Source of the DNA: Vibrio sp. S9_S30
GTDB taxonomy: Bacteria > Pseudomonadota > Gammaproteobacteria > Enterobacterales > Vibrionaceae
Reading direction: 5' to 3'
Assembly: GCF_014694455.1 (NCBI RefSeq)
Contig: NZ_JAAUWT010000005.1
Span: forward strand, 124,001-188,000
DNA length: 64,000 nucleotides
Under the pieces are notes generated by a model. That model made no database searches. It was not told the DNA's origin and saw only the letters and a program-made list of their open reading frames with translations. Shown here in pieces: positions 35,126 to 44,692 of the stretch (positions within the stretch are counted from its first letter, which is position 1; each line of letters begins with the position of its first letter). A program made the position numbers and the translations under genes.

Positions 35126-35553
35126 CTTTAATTACTCCTTTTTGTATTTTCTGCACGCTTCCTGTGCAATTTGTTTTTCATTTCCAAAAACTTGCGAAAT
35201 GAACTAGAGCTGACTACGCAAAGATCGTTCCAGAGAGAAAAAGGCAAGAAAAAAACCTAACACCATGTTATTTAAGGATTAAATCAGTGTGGATTATTTG
35301 TTGATAAACAGCGCACCATTTCAGCGCACTAATATGGTGAGAATGCACCGATTTGGGTTATCTCGATTGGTGCATTGAGATGAATCACTAAGTCAACGAT
35401 CCCTAATAAGTCGCGTTTAATATTAAACAGACCTTAATCACACTATTTTGGTGTATCAGCATAAAAATTGAGGATTTTTTATTTTCTTATAGGCGCACTG
35501 AAATAAGTTGAACTATCCTATAAAGTAGCCCAACTCTATGAATTTAATAATTT
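35126..35553. other. Divergent intergenic region amt / histidine kinase
   Basis: No gene seen. It contains an 11-bp imperfect inverted repeat, AATGCACCGAT/ATTGGTGCATT (35342-35376), too wide for a terminator and without T-run; it could be an operator. No sigma-54 promoter was found for amt. Confidence 0.45.
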
Positions 35554-37257
35554 ATGCCTATTAAAATTTTAATATCAGAAGAGCTCAGAGAGCCATTGGA
35601 AAAGTTATATAAAAGCAAAGTGGCTGACGTAAAATTTACTGATCTCGAGCAAATCGTCCCTTCAATTCATCTATTTGACCCTGATTTTATTATTCTGTAT
35701 TGCTCAGACTATACATTCGAGGACATTTTTGAGTTAACTCGGTACGCTCGAAATACCCTAAATAAGCTCTCAGCAACAATTTGGGCCGTGTTTGACGGTG
35801 AGATGAAGCCCGATTCTTCCTTGCCAAGTATTGACCGCTGCTTCAGTTTAAAAAATACGCCAGAAAACGAACTAACAATACATTTCGAACGAGCAATACA
35901 AAGGCATAATGCCATCAATGACGATCAGGCTAATATCAATAACCAGGTTAACATGTTGATGCACGTTGAGCGCTCGGACATTACCCATGCTGATGACACT
36001 TTGTTCGTCGCTGATATGACGAATGCTATCGGTCAGTATTGTAATGCCAAGATATCCTTCCTATTTGATGTGTCCCAAGACCCCAAATCACCCAACGTGT
36101 ATCGATTAAAGCAAGGAGCACTTACAGAACTGGATGAGTCCTTGAAGGTTATGCTATCGAAAAGCATTCCATTAGATAGTACGTTACAGCACCCAGTAAT
36201 CAACCGAGAGCCATCCAATGCGATACAAACTCTATTTAGCGGCGCGTCGCTGCTACTCTTCCCTATTTGTACGTATGGGACTCTTAGATACAACATTGTG
36301 TGTATTATTGATAACCAGCAACCAGAATTGATCAACGCTGCGAATTTAAAAATACTGGAACAAGTATCAATTCAATTAAATTACAGCTTCGAAAGGCGTT
36401 ATGCCATTGCAGATACAAACCATGCGAATGAGGTTGCGCAGGATTCAAGTCACCTTCCATCAGATAATGAAGAGCAAATCCAATCTGAAAAAATGCATTC
36501 ATTAAGTAGCATTGCTGTAGGGTTGTTGCATGAAATGAATAACCCTATTAGCTCGACTCTTGGAAACTTCGAGCCTTTAAAGCAATACATCGAGTCAATT
36601 TTGGCTTTGTTAGCGCTTCATAAACAGTTATTCATCGAACCCCACAATGAACAAAAACATGAGACAGTTGCCACCTTCTATGAAGAAACAGACATTGATG
36701 AAGTACTCGAGGACATACACGCAGTCATTCAAGATTCTGAAGCTGGCTTACTTCGCGTGAAAGACGTGCTACTCAGCTTACGTATTTTCGCTGACAAAGC
36801 GCTGGACGAAAAACAGACCCCATTTAAGCTTCTAAGCGTGTTTTCTGACGATCTGTTCATGAACCCAGAAGGGATTGAAGTAACCAAGCAAATAGACGAA
36901 TCTCTTGTCGTCGTAGGTAATCGAAATATGGTTCGCAAAGTGCTGGAGCTGGTTTTTAGGAACGCCATAGAAGCCATCGATAACAAGGGAGATCAAGATA
37001 ATGCATGCATTGAAGTTACATCGTCATCTGACCACCAGTTTGTTCGATTATCGATTCGGGATAACGGGACGGGAATTGATGAAGAAACCCTCAATAAGGT
37101 GTTTGACCCTTTCTACACCAACAACGGAAAGAAAAATGCTTCTGGGCTGGGATTAACTATTGCGCAATTTATCATGCAAAAATTGCGCGGCTCAATCCAT
37201 ATCGAATCGAAGCCGAATGAATACACCTACGTAACGCTAAAAATGCCCAAAGCTTAG
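35554..37257 (+). CDS. Orphan soluble sensor histidine kinase
   Basis: 567 residues without membrane helices. About 1-120 look like a receiver-type alpha/beta fold lacking the Asp box (DPDFIILYCSDYTFEDIFELTRYARN); about 140-290 look GAF-like; dimerisation helix with His326 in GLLHEMNNPISSTLG (HisKA of the HEMNNP class, as in NtrB/DctB-like kinases); HATPase about 450-567 with RNAIEAID, DNGTGIDEETLNKVFDPFYT and GLGLTIAQ. No response regulator is adjacent, so its partner is elsewhere. No Shine-Dalgarno is clear before the ATG. Signal unknown. Confidence 0.85.
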   Translation: MPIKILISEELREPLEKLYKSKVADVKFTDLEQIVPSIHLFDPDFIILYCSDYTFEDIFELTRYARNTLNKLSATIWAVFDGEMKPDSSLPSIDRCFSLKNTPENELTIHFERAIQRHNAINDDQANINNQVNMLMHVERSDITHADDTLFVADMTNAIGQYCNAKISFLFDVSQDPKSPNVYRLKQGALTELDESLKVMLSKSIPLDSTLQHPVINREPSNAIQTLFSGASLLLFPICTYGTLRYNIVCIIDNQQPELINAANLKILEQVSIQLNYSFERRYAIADTNHANEVAQDSSHLPSDNEEQIQSEKMHSLSSIAVGLLHEMNNPISSTLGNFEPLKQYIESILALLALHKQLFIEPHNEQKHETVATFYEETDIDEVLEDIHAVIQDSEAGLLRVKDVLLSLRIFADKALDEKQTPFKLLSVFSDDLFMNPEGIEVTKQIDESLVVVGNRNMVRKVLELVFRNAIEAIDNKGDQDNACIEVTSSSDHQFVRLSIRDNGTGIDEETLNKVFDPFYTNNGKKNASGLGLTIAQFIMQKLRGSIHIESKPNEYTYVTLKMPKA

Positions 37258-37370
37258 GCCAACGGTTCTTGTTCAATGATTGTCACCAGCATCGATAATT
37301 CATACAGACTGCGGCGGTGCCTGATAAATCGCTGCATAGTTCCGATTTGGAAAGAGCAGTCCGCTCTCAA

Positions 37371-37404
37371 AAAAAGCGATCCCTATTTGGGGACCGCTTT
37401 TTTG
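37371..37404. terminator. Terminator between the histidine kinase and the formate dehydrogenase operon
   Basis: AAAAAGCG-A-TCCC and GGGA-C-CGCTTTTT form a long stem with one mismatch and a TATTTG loop, with T-runs on both strands. It lies between convergent genes and serves both. Confidence 0.75.
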
Positions 37405-37443
37405 TTGATAAGCATAAAAACATGAGCAAGCTAACGTTAGGCG

Positions 37444-38409
37444 TTAACTGTCACTTTCCTGTTTCTCCACTTTTTTATACCAAAGGTTGTGATGTTGCTT
37501 TGCCCATGTTTCATCCACATAGCCCGTTTTCATGCCTTCTAACGCCCCTTCTGTCCCTACGGTACCAATATAAATATGCCCTAACGAAGCAGCAATCAGC
37601 CCTAAAGAAGCAATAGCATGAATCACATTAACAACCTGCATAACATCTCGCGTTTGGTTGAACATAGGGAAATCCATGATCAACCCCGTCACACAAATGG
37701 TAACGCCTGCTGTCGCGAGCATCCAAAACCATATTTTTTCACCGCCGTTACAAAAATCGGCTTCTGGGTGTTTACCATTAGGTAAGATACCGCCGCCTTG
37801 CTTAAACCACTCAAGATCGACTTTGTTGAAGAAATTGTTTTTCATCCACTTGATGAGCATACCAGCCAAGCCCAACACAAACAGTGGTCCTAAATAGTTG
37901 TGCGAGATCTTTGCGGCACTAATGAGAAACCCCCAAACGCTAGTGGACACAACGGGCATCATAATGTATTTCCCATACATCAGCATAAGCCCAGATAACG
38001 CCAAAATAAGAAATAACGAAGCAGTATACCAATGCAATGCACGTTCAAAGGGTGTCCAGCGCAGTACCTTGTTACCGGTTCTTTCTTTAGCCAGTTTAAT
38101 TTGACCGGCCCAAAGATAAAACGCTAACAGTACCCCCGCGGCTCCTAAGATCACGTACCCACCCAAAGGCGTGATCCATTTGTTTCTGATTTCACGCCAA
38201 CGTTGTCCCGTGGTGTTGATGAGTACACCCTGCTCCAATCCCTGAGAGGTAGTGTACCCTTCTACACCATCTTTAACCTGTCGCCAGTAATCGGCACCAG
38301 CTAATTGGATCATTTCCTTTTCCGCGCTCGCGGATTCGTCAGCAAAAATGGGGTTGCTGACGAACACCAGAAACAGCGCAAAAGTAGCGATCAATATGCG
38401 ATGTAACAT
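37444..38409 (-). CDS. Formate dehydrogenase cytochrome b subunit (gamma)
   Basis: 321 residues: signal-like N-terminus (1-23), periplasmic segment (about 24-75), then five hydrophobic helices. FERALHWYTASLFLILALSGL and SHNYLGPLFVLG carry heme b histidines of the FdnI/FdoI family; a last conserved HIYIGTVGTEGALEGM follows. It anchors the dehydrogenase and passes electrons to quinone. The additional N-terminal periplasmic part compared with E. coli FdnI is normal for this subtype. Last gene of the minus-strand operon. Confidence 0.93.
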   Translation of the reverse strand: MLHRILIATFALFLVFVSNPIFADESASAEKEMIQLAGADYWRQVKDGVEGYTTSQGLEQGVLINTTGQRWREIRNKWITPLGGYVILGAAGVLLAFYLWAGQIKLAKERTGNKVLRWTPFERALHWYTASLFLILALSGLMLMYGKYIMMPVVSTSVWGFLISAAKISHNYLGPLFVLGLAGMLIKWMKNNFFNKVDLEWFKQGGGILPNGKHPEADFCNGGEKIWFWMLATAGVTICVTGLIMDFPMFNQTRDVMQVVNVIHAIASLGLIAASLGHIYIGTVGTEGALEGMKTGYVDETWAKQHHNLWYKKVEKQESDS

Positions 38410-38418
38410 CTTGCCTCT

Positions 38419-39027
38419 CTAACTTTTGGTCGCGTCGAATGCCAAATCTTCGCCACTGCTCCAGCCTGAGGCTCTACCGCCCCGTTCTACTATTCGTTGA
38501 CGGAAGATATCCGAAACCGTATTGGCATCGCCCGCCAGTAAGGCTTTGGTGGCACAAAGCTCGGCACACATGGGTAATTTCCCTTCCGCAATGCGGTTTG
38601 CACCGTATTTTGCACGCTCTTCTGTCGATCCATTTTCCGTTTCTGGGCCACCCGCGCAGAACGTACACTTGTCCATCTTCCCTCGTTCGCCAAACGCAGA
38701 CTTGCTTGGGAATTGCGGTGCGCCAAATGGGCAAGCAAACAGGCAGTAGCCACAACCAATACACAGATCTTTATTGTGCAACACAATGCCATCTTCCGTT
38801 TGGCTGAAACAATCGGTTGGGCACACCGCCAAACACGGCGCATCGGTACAGTGCATGCACGCAACCGAGATGGAGTTTTCGCCCGCTTCACCATCATTTA
38901 GCGTGACAACGCGTCGGCGTTGAATACCCCACTCAAGGGCATCGTCGTTTTCATTTTTACAGGCGGTGACACAACCATTACATTCAATACAACGCTTGGT
39001 GTCACATAGGAATTTCATCTTAGCCAT
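38419..39027 (-). CDS. Formate dehydrogenase iron-sulfur subunit (beta)
   Basis: 202 residues with four 4Fe-4S cysteine clusters: CDTKRCIECNGCVTACKNEN, CMHCTDAPCLAVCPTDC, CIGCGYCLFACPFGAP and a split set around CTFC and CAELC. No membrane tail is seen, so it is a shorter type than E. coli FdnH. It wires the catalytic subunit to cytochrome b. Begins 11 bp after the catalytic gene behind AAGGAG. Confidence 0.95.
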   Translation of the reverse strand: MAKMKFLCDTKRCIECNGCVTACKNENDDALEWGIQRRRVVTLNDGEAGENSISVACMHCTDAPCLAVCPTDCFSQTEDGIVLHNKDLCIGCGYCLFACPFGAPQFPSKSAFGERGKMDKCTFCAGGPETENGSTEERAKYGANRIAEGKLPMCAELCATKALLAGDANTVSDIFRQRIVERGGRASGWSSGEDLAFDATKS

Positions 39028-39038
39028 TTTATGGCTCC

Positions 39039-41894
39039 TTACGCTTTACTGATGTTACAGAGAGTCACTTTACTCTCTTGCATTTGAGTCACGGGGTCGT
39101 AACCATAGGTAGTCGCGGTATTCGCGGCCTCGCCAATAACATAGGGATCGGAACCTTCTGGGTACTTATCGCGTAGATCTTTCCCTTGGAACTTGCCACC
39201 AAAGTGGAAAGGAAGGAATGCCGTGCCGGGTTTCACGCGGCGCGTAACCATGGCTTTCACATGAACTCTTCCCTTCTCCGCACCTTCAACCCAAACCATG
39301 TCGCCATCTCTAAATCCGAGGTCGTTTGCATCTTTCGGGTTCACTTCTACGAACATCTCCTGTTGAAGCTCTGCAAGCCAAGGGTTTGAACGTGTTTCCT
39401 CTCCCCCTCCCTCATATTCGACCAATCGGCCAGAGGTAAGGATGATGGGGTATTCCCCAGATTTATCTTGATCTTGAATCGATTTGTACATCGTCGGTAA
39501 GCGATAAATGGATTCTTTGTCGTCCCACGTTGGGTAGTCGGCAACCAGATCGCGGCGTGGTGTGTAGAGAGGTTCTCTGTGCAAAGGCACTCTATCTGGG
39601 AAAGTCCAAACCACCGCTCGCGCTTTTGCGTTACCAAAAGGAATACACCCATGATTAATCGCAACACGCTGAATACCGCCAGAAAGGTCGGTTTTCCAGT
39701 TTTTTCCTTCCGCTGCCGCTTTTTCGGCGTCGGTCAATTCATCCCACCAACCTAAAGACTTGAGTAGCTTGTCACTGAATTCTGGGAACCCATCTTCCAG
39801 TTCACACCCTTTCGAATAACTGTCTTCAGCCAGTAAGTTTTTACCTTCAAATTCGACACCGAATCGAGCACGGAAGTTACCCCCCCCTTCCGCAACGGAT
39901 TTGGACGTGTTGTAAAGGATATGCGTACCAGGGTGTTTCATTTCTGGCGTCCCCCAACATGGCCAAGGTAACCCGTAGGTTTCACCATGAGCGGGACCGC
40001 CTTCGGCTTCCAATGAGGTTTTATGGAAGGTGTGCCAGTTCTTCTGGTGTTCTTTCAAGCGCTCGGGGCTTTGTCCGGTATAGCCTATCGTCCACATACC
40101 ACGGTTGATCTCGCGGGTAATGTCTTCCACCAAAGGTTCGTTATTATTGACTTTGATGTTTTTGAACAGCTGATCAGAGAACCCTAGCTTTTTGGCAAGC
40201 AAATACATGATTTCATGATCGGGTTTGGATTCAAACAAAGGCTCAATCACTTTGTCACGCCACTGCAAAGAGCGGTTAGACGCCGTCACGCTTCCGTAAG
40301 TTTCGAATTGTGTGGTGGCGGGCAACAAATAGATGCCATCTTTACGATCATTCATGACAGCGGCAACGGTTGGGTATGGATCCACAATAACCATCATGTC
40401 CAACTGTTCCATGGCTTTTTTCATTTCCACACCACGCGTTTGGGAGTTCACAGCGTGCCCCCAATAGAACATGGCGCGAAGGTTGTCTTTTTGCTCGATC
40501 GCCTCTTTGTTTTCCAACACCCCATCAATCCATCGAGAGACGGGTATCCCCATGTTATTCATTGGCTTTTTGCCACGATATTCATCTTGATCGAAGCGTT
40601 TTTGTACCCAGTCAAAATCCAAATCCCATACTTTAGACCAGTGTTTCCAAGAGCCATTAGACAACCCGTAATAACCCGGCAAAGTATGTGAAAGTACACC
40701 CAAATCGGTCGCACCTTGTACATTATCGTGGCCACGGAAGATATTCGCTCCGCCACCACTTTTCCCGATATTGCCTAACGCCAGTTCAAGTACACAATAA
40801 GCGCGGGTGTTGTTGTTACCTGTGGTGTGCTGAGTTCCCCCCATACACCATACAACGCATCCAGGCCTGTTTTCTGAAAGCAACTTAGCGGTTTTGTAGA
40901 CATCTTCTTCGCTTACGCCTGCCACGCGTTCCACTTCTGACGGGGTCCAGCGAGCAACTTCTTTCCTAATTTCATCCATGCCGAATACGCGTTGGCGAAT
41001 GAATTCTTTGTCTTCCCAGCTATTCTTGAATACATGCCATAAAATGCCCCAAATGAACGCGATATCAGAACCCGGACGAATGGATACGTAGTGATTGGCT
41101 TTCGCGGCAGTTCGCGTACGGCGAGGGTCTGCAACCACAATTTTGCAGTTATTTTTTTCTTTTGCGATAAGAATATGTTGCATGGCAACGGGGTGGGCTT
41201 CCGCTGGGTTAGAACCAATAAACAACATGGATTTGCAATTATGCATGTCGTTAAAAGAGTTGGTCATTGCCCCATAACCCCATGTATTCGCCACTCCGGC
41301 TACCGTTGTGGAGTGACAGATACGCGCTTGGTGGTCGACGTTATTGGTGCCCCATAAAGACGCCATTTTACGAAACAAGTAGGCTTGTTCGTTGCTGTGC
41401 TTCGCGCTACCCAAAAAGTAAACAGAATCGGGGCCCGACTCCTTGCGGATTTCGAGCGTTTTATTGCCAATTTCTTCAATGGCGTCTTCCCAGCTCATTT
41501 GCTTCCATTTACCGCCTTCTAACTTCATGGGGTATTTAAGGCGTCTTTCCCCATGTCCGTGCTCACGCAGTGCTGCCCCTTTCGCGCAGTGTCCGCCCGC
41601 GTTAAATGGGTGATCAAATGCAGGTTCTTGCCCTGTCCAAACCCCATTTTGCACTTCAGCGTAAATGCCACAGCCCACAGAACAATGAGAACAGATGGTG
41701 CGCTTAATCTCTGTTGGTACGTTAGAGGTCACATTTTTCGCATGCGCCTTACGCATCATACCCGGTGCAAACATAGAGGCACCAACGGCGGCACTCCCGG
41801 CAGCCAGTGTGGAGTTCTTCATAAAAGAACGACGGCTTAATCCGATTTGGCTTTCTTCCTTGTTAACGCTCTCGGAACGCTTGGTCAGTTTCAT
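39039..41894 (-). CDS. Formate dehydrogenase catalytic subunit, cysteine type
   Basis: 951 residues, molybdopterin oxidoreductase that oxidises formate to CO2 in the periplasm. Twin-arginine signal LSRRSFMKNS (19-28), 4Fe-4S cysteines 68, 71, 75 and 103, and the catalytic position as Cys193 in ARICHSTTV where E. coli FdnG has selenocysteine. The molybdopterin-binding C-terminal domain begins near 840 (ILTSGRLVEYEGGGEETRSNPWL). There is no in-frame TGA. It is exported folded by Tat with the iron-sulfur subunit, after chaperone-assisted cofactor loading. Confidence 0.96.
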   Translation of the reverse strand: MKLTKRSESVNKEESQIGLSRRSFMKNSTLAAGSAAVGASMFAPGMMRKAHAKNVTSNVPTEIKRTICSHCSVGCGIYAEVQNGVWTGQEPAFDHPFNAGGHCAKGAALREHGHGERRLKYPMKLEGGKWKQMSWEDAIEEIGNKTLEIRKESGPDSVYFLGSAKHSNEQAYLFRKMASLWGTNNVDHQARICHSTTVAGVANTWGYGAMTNSFNDMHNCKSMLFIGSNPAEAHPVAMQHILIAKEKNNCKIVVADPRRTRTAAKANHYVSIRPGSDIAFIWGILWHVFKNSWEDKEFIRQRVFGMDEIRKEVARWTPSEVERVAGVSEEDVYKTAKLLSENRPGCVVWCMGGTQHTTGNNNTRAYCVLELALGNIGKSGGGANIFRGHDNVQGATDLGVLSHTLPGYYGLSNGSWKHWSKVWDLDFDWVQKRFDQDEYRGKKPMNNMGIPVSRWIDGVLENKEAIEQKDNLRAMFYWGHAVNSQTRGVEMKKAMEQLDMMVIVDPYPTVAAVMNDRKDGIYLLPATTQFETYGSVTASNRSLQWRDKVIEPLFESKPDHEIMYLLAKKLGFSDQLFKNIKVNNNEPLVEDITREINRGMWTIGYTGQSPERLKEHQKNWHTFHKTSLEAEGGPAHGETYGLPWPCWGTPEMKHPGTHILYNTSKSVAEGGGNFRARFGVEFEGKNLLAEDSYSKGCELEDGFPEFSDKLLKSLGWWDELTDAEKAAAEGKNWKTDLSGGIQRVAINHGCIPFGNAKARAVVWTFPDRVPLHREPLYTPRRDLVADYPTWDDKESIYRLPTMYKSIQDQDKSGEYPIILTSGRLVEYEGGGEETRSNPWLAELQQEMFVEVNPKDANDLGFRDGDMVWVEGAEKGRVHVKAMVTRRVKPGTAFLPFHFGGKFQGKDLRDKYPEGSDPYVIGEAANTATTYGYDPVTQMQESKVTLCNISKA

Positions 41895-41905
41895 TCCATT
41901 GCTCC

Positions 41906-42100
41906 TTATAGGGTGTCGTAGTAATCACGGATATGTTGAGTTTCTTGATATCCAGTGGTTGTATCTTCCACCTTTGGCACGGCTTCTTTCGCAGAAGCGA
42001 CCGTAGATGTCCCTGCGGCAAGCGTGCCGGCTACTGCTGCCGTGCCTAATCCCTTAAGCAAATCTCGGCGGCGGGTGTCGATGGCTGGTTTATCTTTCAT
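41906..42100 (-). CDS. Small Tat-signal protein of formate dehydrogenase loci
   Basis: 64 residues from ATG 42100 (GGAG 8 bases upstream; a longer frame from 42136 lacks a ribosome site). DTRRRDLLKGLGTAAVAGTLAAG is a twin-arginine signal; the short remainder (VPKVEDTTTGYQETQHIRDYYDTL) has no recognised domain. Found in the same place in related loci as a formate dehydrogenase region Tat target. It probably assists assembly or is a vestigial subunit; function unproven. Confidence 0.85.
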   Translation of the reverse strand: MKDKPAIDTRRRDLLKGLGTAAVAGTLAAGTSTVASAKEAVPKVEDTTTGYQETQHIRDYYDTL

Positions 42101-42196
42101 ACATTGCTCCAGTTGTCTAAAGTGGATGCTTTGCATCTCTGCTTTATTATTGTTTGGCTGAGGTTACTGCTTGGTTGAGATCATATTCCATTGAGA

Positions 42197-42832
42197 TCAC
42201 TGTTCCGTTGCGATCATTCTTGTTTCTCTTACCGGTACGCGAGCAAAGCGCGTTTGTTCTATCAACAAAAATTGATTCATAACGGTGGCCAATGCCGCGT
42301 AAAATCGGGCATGATCTGCCTGCGATATTTGCGTGGTGAGTTTTTCAAACCAAGGTTGTATGTGTTTGTTAAAGAAAGCGTTTTGTTCAACTTCAGAATC
42401 CAGAAGCGACATCACCTCGCACAGCGCGGCAAAATGATCTTCCGGTTCCTTAGTCCCTTCATTACGGGTAAACCCCATTCGCATAAGATCTTGCCGAATA
42501 GCCGCGAGCGGTTTTTCCATCAAAGACCCCGTTAAGTGCCATGATGCAAAAGGCATCACTTCGCCTCGCCCGATTCCGATAAACAGATCTTGGTATTCCT
42601 GAGAAATGTCTTCATGGGAATACAAGTCAGCCATCTTTCTTAAGTTGATCCACGCCTCCGCCATTTGGCTATCGGCGTGCTCACTGACTTCCAGCTCTTT
42701 TAGCCAATCCAGTACGTCTTGGCGAGGCGCTGCTCGAAGCACCGTGGCAAACAGCGCGTAGATATCAGACCGCATTGATGGGTGAGAGCGTCCTGATAGC
42801 TGAGAATGCACTGATGTGTGGCTGTCGTTCAT
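42197..42832 (-). CDS. TorD-family molybdoenzyme chaperone
   Basis: 211 residues, all-helical, with the TorD/DmsD family features: RSDIYALFATVLRAAPRQDVLDWL at the N-terminus and the signature EYQDLFIGIGRGEVMPFASWHLTGSLMEKPLAAIRQDL. It likely binds the Tat signal of the dehydrogenase until cofactors are inserted. AGGAGAAACGA precedes the ATG, 9 bp after the polyferredoxin gene. Confidence 0.92.
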   Translation of the reverse strand: MNDSHTSVHSQLSGRSHPSMRSDIYALFATVLRAAPRQDVLDWLKELEVSEHADSQMAEAWINLRKMADLYSHEDISQEYQDLFIGIGRGEVMPFASWHLTGSLMEKPLAAIRQDLMRMGFTRNEGTKEPEDHFAALCEVMSLLDSEVEQNAFFNKHIQPWFEKLTTQISQADHARFYAALATVMNQFLLIEQTRFARVPVRETRMIATEQ

Positions 42833-42841
42833 TCGTTTCTC

Positions 42842-44563
42842 CTACACGTTGAGTTGTTTTTCTGGATGGTTAACCAAGTCGCTAAACATATCGACGACCC
42901 GACAGTCTTCACACATAGCGATTCTGTTGATGGCCAATTCATCGGAAAATTGGGGGTGACCGCGTAACTTATCTTGAAGCATGTCGATCATAGATTGAGG
43001 GGCAAACGGCTTACTGCAGCGTAAACACTCCGCGGCTTTTTCTTGGTGAATCACTTGAACTTGCTTGCGTTGCTCTGAGTCCCAATTAAACCTAGGGGTA
43101 AGCGTTAACGCGTTCTCAGGACAAGCTTTTTCACACATGCCGCACTGAATGCAATCTTGTTCCACAAAGTTAAGTTGAGGTGAAGCACCATCATTATGCA
43201 GTGCTCCGGTTGGACAAACGGCGACGCAACCCATGCATAGGGTGCAATCTTTGCCAACGCAGGTCACATTACCAAAGGGGGCACTGTTCGAAATGCTAGC
43301 AAGCGTTTTGATAGGAATATGGTTCGCCGCCAGCGTATCGAGTGCGAAAAAGAGGCGCTCTCTTTTCGAACCATTCAATACACCAATAGGTGTACTTAAT
43401 GGAACTTCTCTTAGAGCAGATTTGGCGCTTTCTATTGCTTCCAGATACACAATTTGGATGCATGAAGGATCTAAGTTCAGGTGGCTAAGAAGCCTTTGGG
43501 CGGTATCGACTTCCTGCCTCAACACTCTTAAAACCGTTGGTGGCATCGTTTTGCTGGCCGCAAACATCACTTGACACGCCCCATTAACCAAGGCGGCAAA
43601 CCACGTATCCATCCCTACAGAGGGCAGCTCTTCCAGTTCAACTGGGATAACGTTGTCTGGGAGCGCATTGAGCGCCATCACGTTATCGCTTTCGTGTTGG
43701 CGACTGCAAAACAAAATGATGGGGTTCGATCCCCCCGCTTCTTTATAATTGGCAAGTAACTTTTCAACGAAAGATTGAGTCTGCTGTGGCTCCGGAATGG
43801 CGTAATGGATCGCTTCTGTTGGGCACGCTGTTGCACAGGTGCCAACACCTTGGCACAAGTATGGGTTTATTTGAATTTTATGCCCGATTTGCTCATTGCC
43901 ATCACTGGTCAGCGCGCCCGTTGGGCAAGCGTCTACACAACGATCACATCCTTTGATGCCACGTGAGCTGTGTGCGCATTTGTCGGTGTCCAAACGGAAA
44001 AACTTGGGCTTATCAAATGTCCCCATTAAATCGGGTATGGCTTCTAACGCATCAGGTAACGTTGGGTTCCCTCGTCCACATGGAAAATAGCCGGGTGCTG
44101 GCACTTCTTCCGTCATAATGCCATTGAGCGTCATATCCAAAACAATATCGAAGCAGTCATGCCCAATGGCTGCGGTGGCTAAATTCACATGATCGCCATT
44201 ACGATTCACCGTGACCTTAAAAGCGCCAAGAAAACCGTGAACCTGAGGTTGATGACCGAAATACAGGCGAGCCGGATTGATCAGTTGGCTGCTATCGGCA
44301 TCTTGTTCGGTACAGAGCAGCGTAAGAGATGAGAGCGAGTTGAGCTGCGTTTCTATCTCAGAAAGGATCGAAAATGGACCAATCACAAGCGTGTGACCCC
44401 CACTGTGGTAGCTGACCGTTGGGGGGATGAGGTTGGTCAGCTCCACAGTGTTGGTTAACGCTGTTGCTCTTGCGCGTCCATTTACGCTAGAAGCGATTTT
44501 TTGAAGGGTTTGTTTTAACGTAATCGTTGCGTTCGGTTCTAACATTGATTTTGGTTCTAACAT
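42842..44563 (-). CDS. Multi-cluster 4Fe-4S ferredoxin-type protein of the formate dehydrogenase locus
   Basis: 573 residues, cytoplasmic. Cysteine sets: CAHSSRGIKGCDRCVDACP and CQGVGTCATACP (about 195-260), CVGKDCTLCMGCVAVCP and CIQCGMCEKACP (about 430-490), then CLRC and CEDC near the end; a central region (about 270-400) lacks cysteine clusters and resembles an electron-transfer NAD/flavin-independent HdrA/MvhD-like fold (VILFCSRQ). It probably provides electrons or sulfur chemistry for enzyme maturation. The N-terminus MLEPKSMLEPNA comes from an 18-bp tandem duplication (44535-44570), giving two in-frame ATGs. Confidence 0.85.
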   Translation of the reverse strand: MLEPKSMLEPNATITLKQTLQKIASSVNGRARATALTNTVELTNLIPPTVSYHSGGHTLVIGPFSILSEIETQLNSLSSLTLLCTEQDADSSQLINPARLYFGHQPQVHGFLGAFKVTVNRNGDHVNLATAAIGHDCFDIVLDMTLNGIMTEEVPAPGYFPCGRGNPTLPDALEAIPDLMGTFDKPKFFRLDTDKCAHSSRGIKGCDRCVDACPTGALTSDGNEQIGHKIQINPYLCQGVGTCATACPTEAIHYAIPEPQQTQSFVEKLLANYKEAGGSNPIILFCSRQHESDNVMALNALPDNVIPVELEELPSVGMDTWFAALVNGACQVMFAASKTMPPTVLRVLRQEVDTAQRLLSHLNLDPSCIQIVYLEAIESAKSALREVPLSTPIGVLNGSKRERLFFALDTLAANHIPIKTLASISNSAPFGNVTCVGKDCTLCMGCVAVCPTGALHNDGASPQLNFVEQDCIQCGMCEKACPENALTLTPRFNWDSEQRKQVQVIHQEKAAECLRCSKPFAPQSMIDMLQDKLRGHPQFSDELAINRIAMCEDCRVVDMFSDLVNHPEKQLNV

Positions 44564-44570
44564 TGCTTTG
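44535..44570. repeat. 18-bp tandem duplication over the ferredoxin start codon
   Basis: Two adjacent units beginning GGTTCTAACATTG, with a partial third (GGTTCC). The duplication creates the repeated residues MLEP and two alternative start codons. Confidence 0.8.
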
Positions 44571-44692
44571 GTTCCATGTGTGAACGTGTATTCCGTTCAT
44601 TTAAGAAGCAATAAAGCAATTAGCGATCCAACCGCGCACAAGCTGTATTTTTCAGGGTTCCAAAACACGATTATGTGCGCAATGTTAACAAG

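Noticed and set aside
38880..38900. Possible fourth matS (GTGACAACGCGTC)
   Set aside because: The second half is not GTCAC at the right spacing; only exact consensus matches were kept.
40215..40691. 158-codon plus-strand ORF opposite the formate dehydrogenase gene
   Set aside because: It is an antisense shadow of a well-conserved molybdoenzyme gene; no independent signals.
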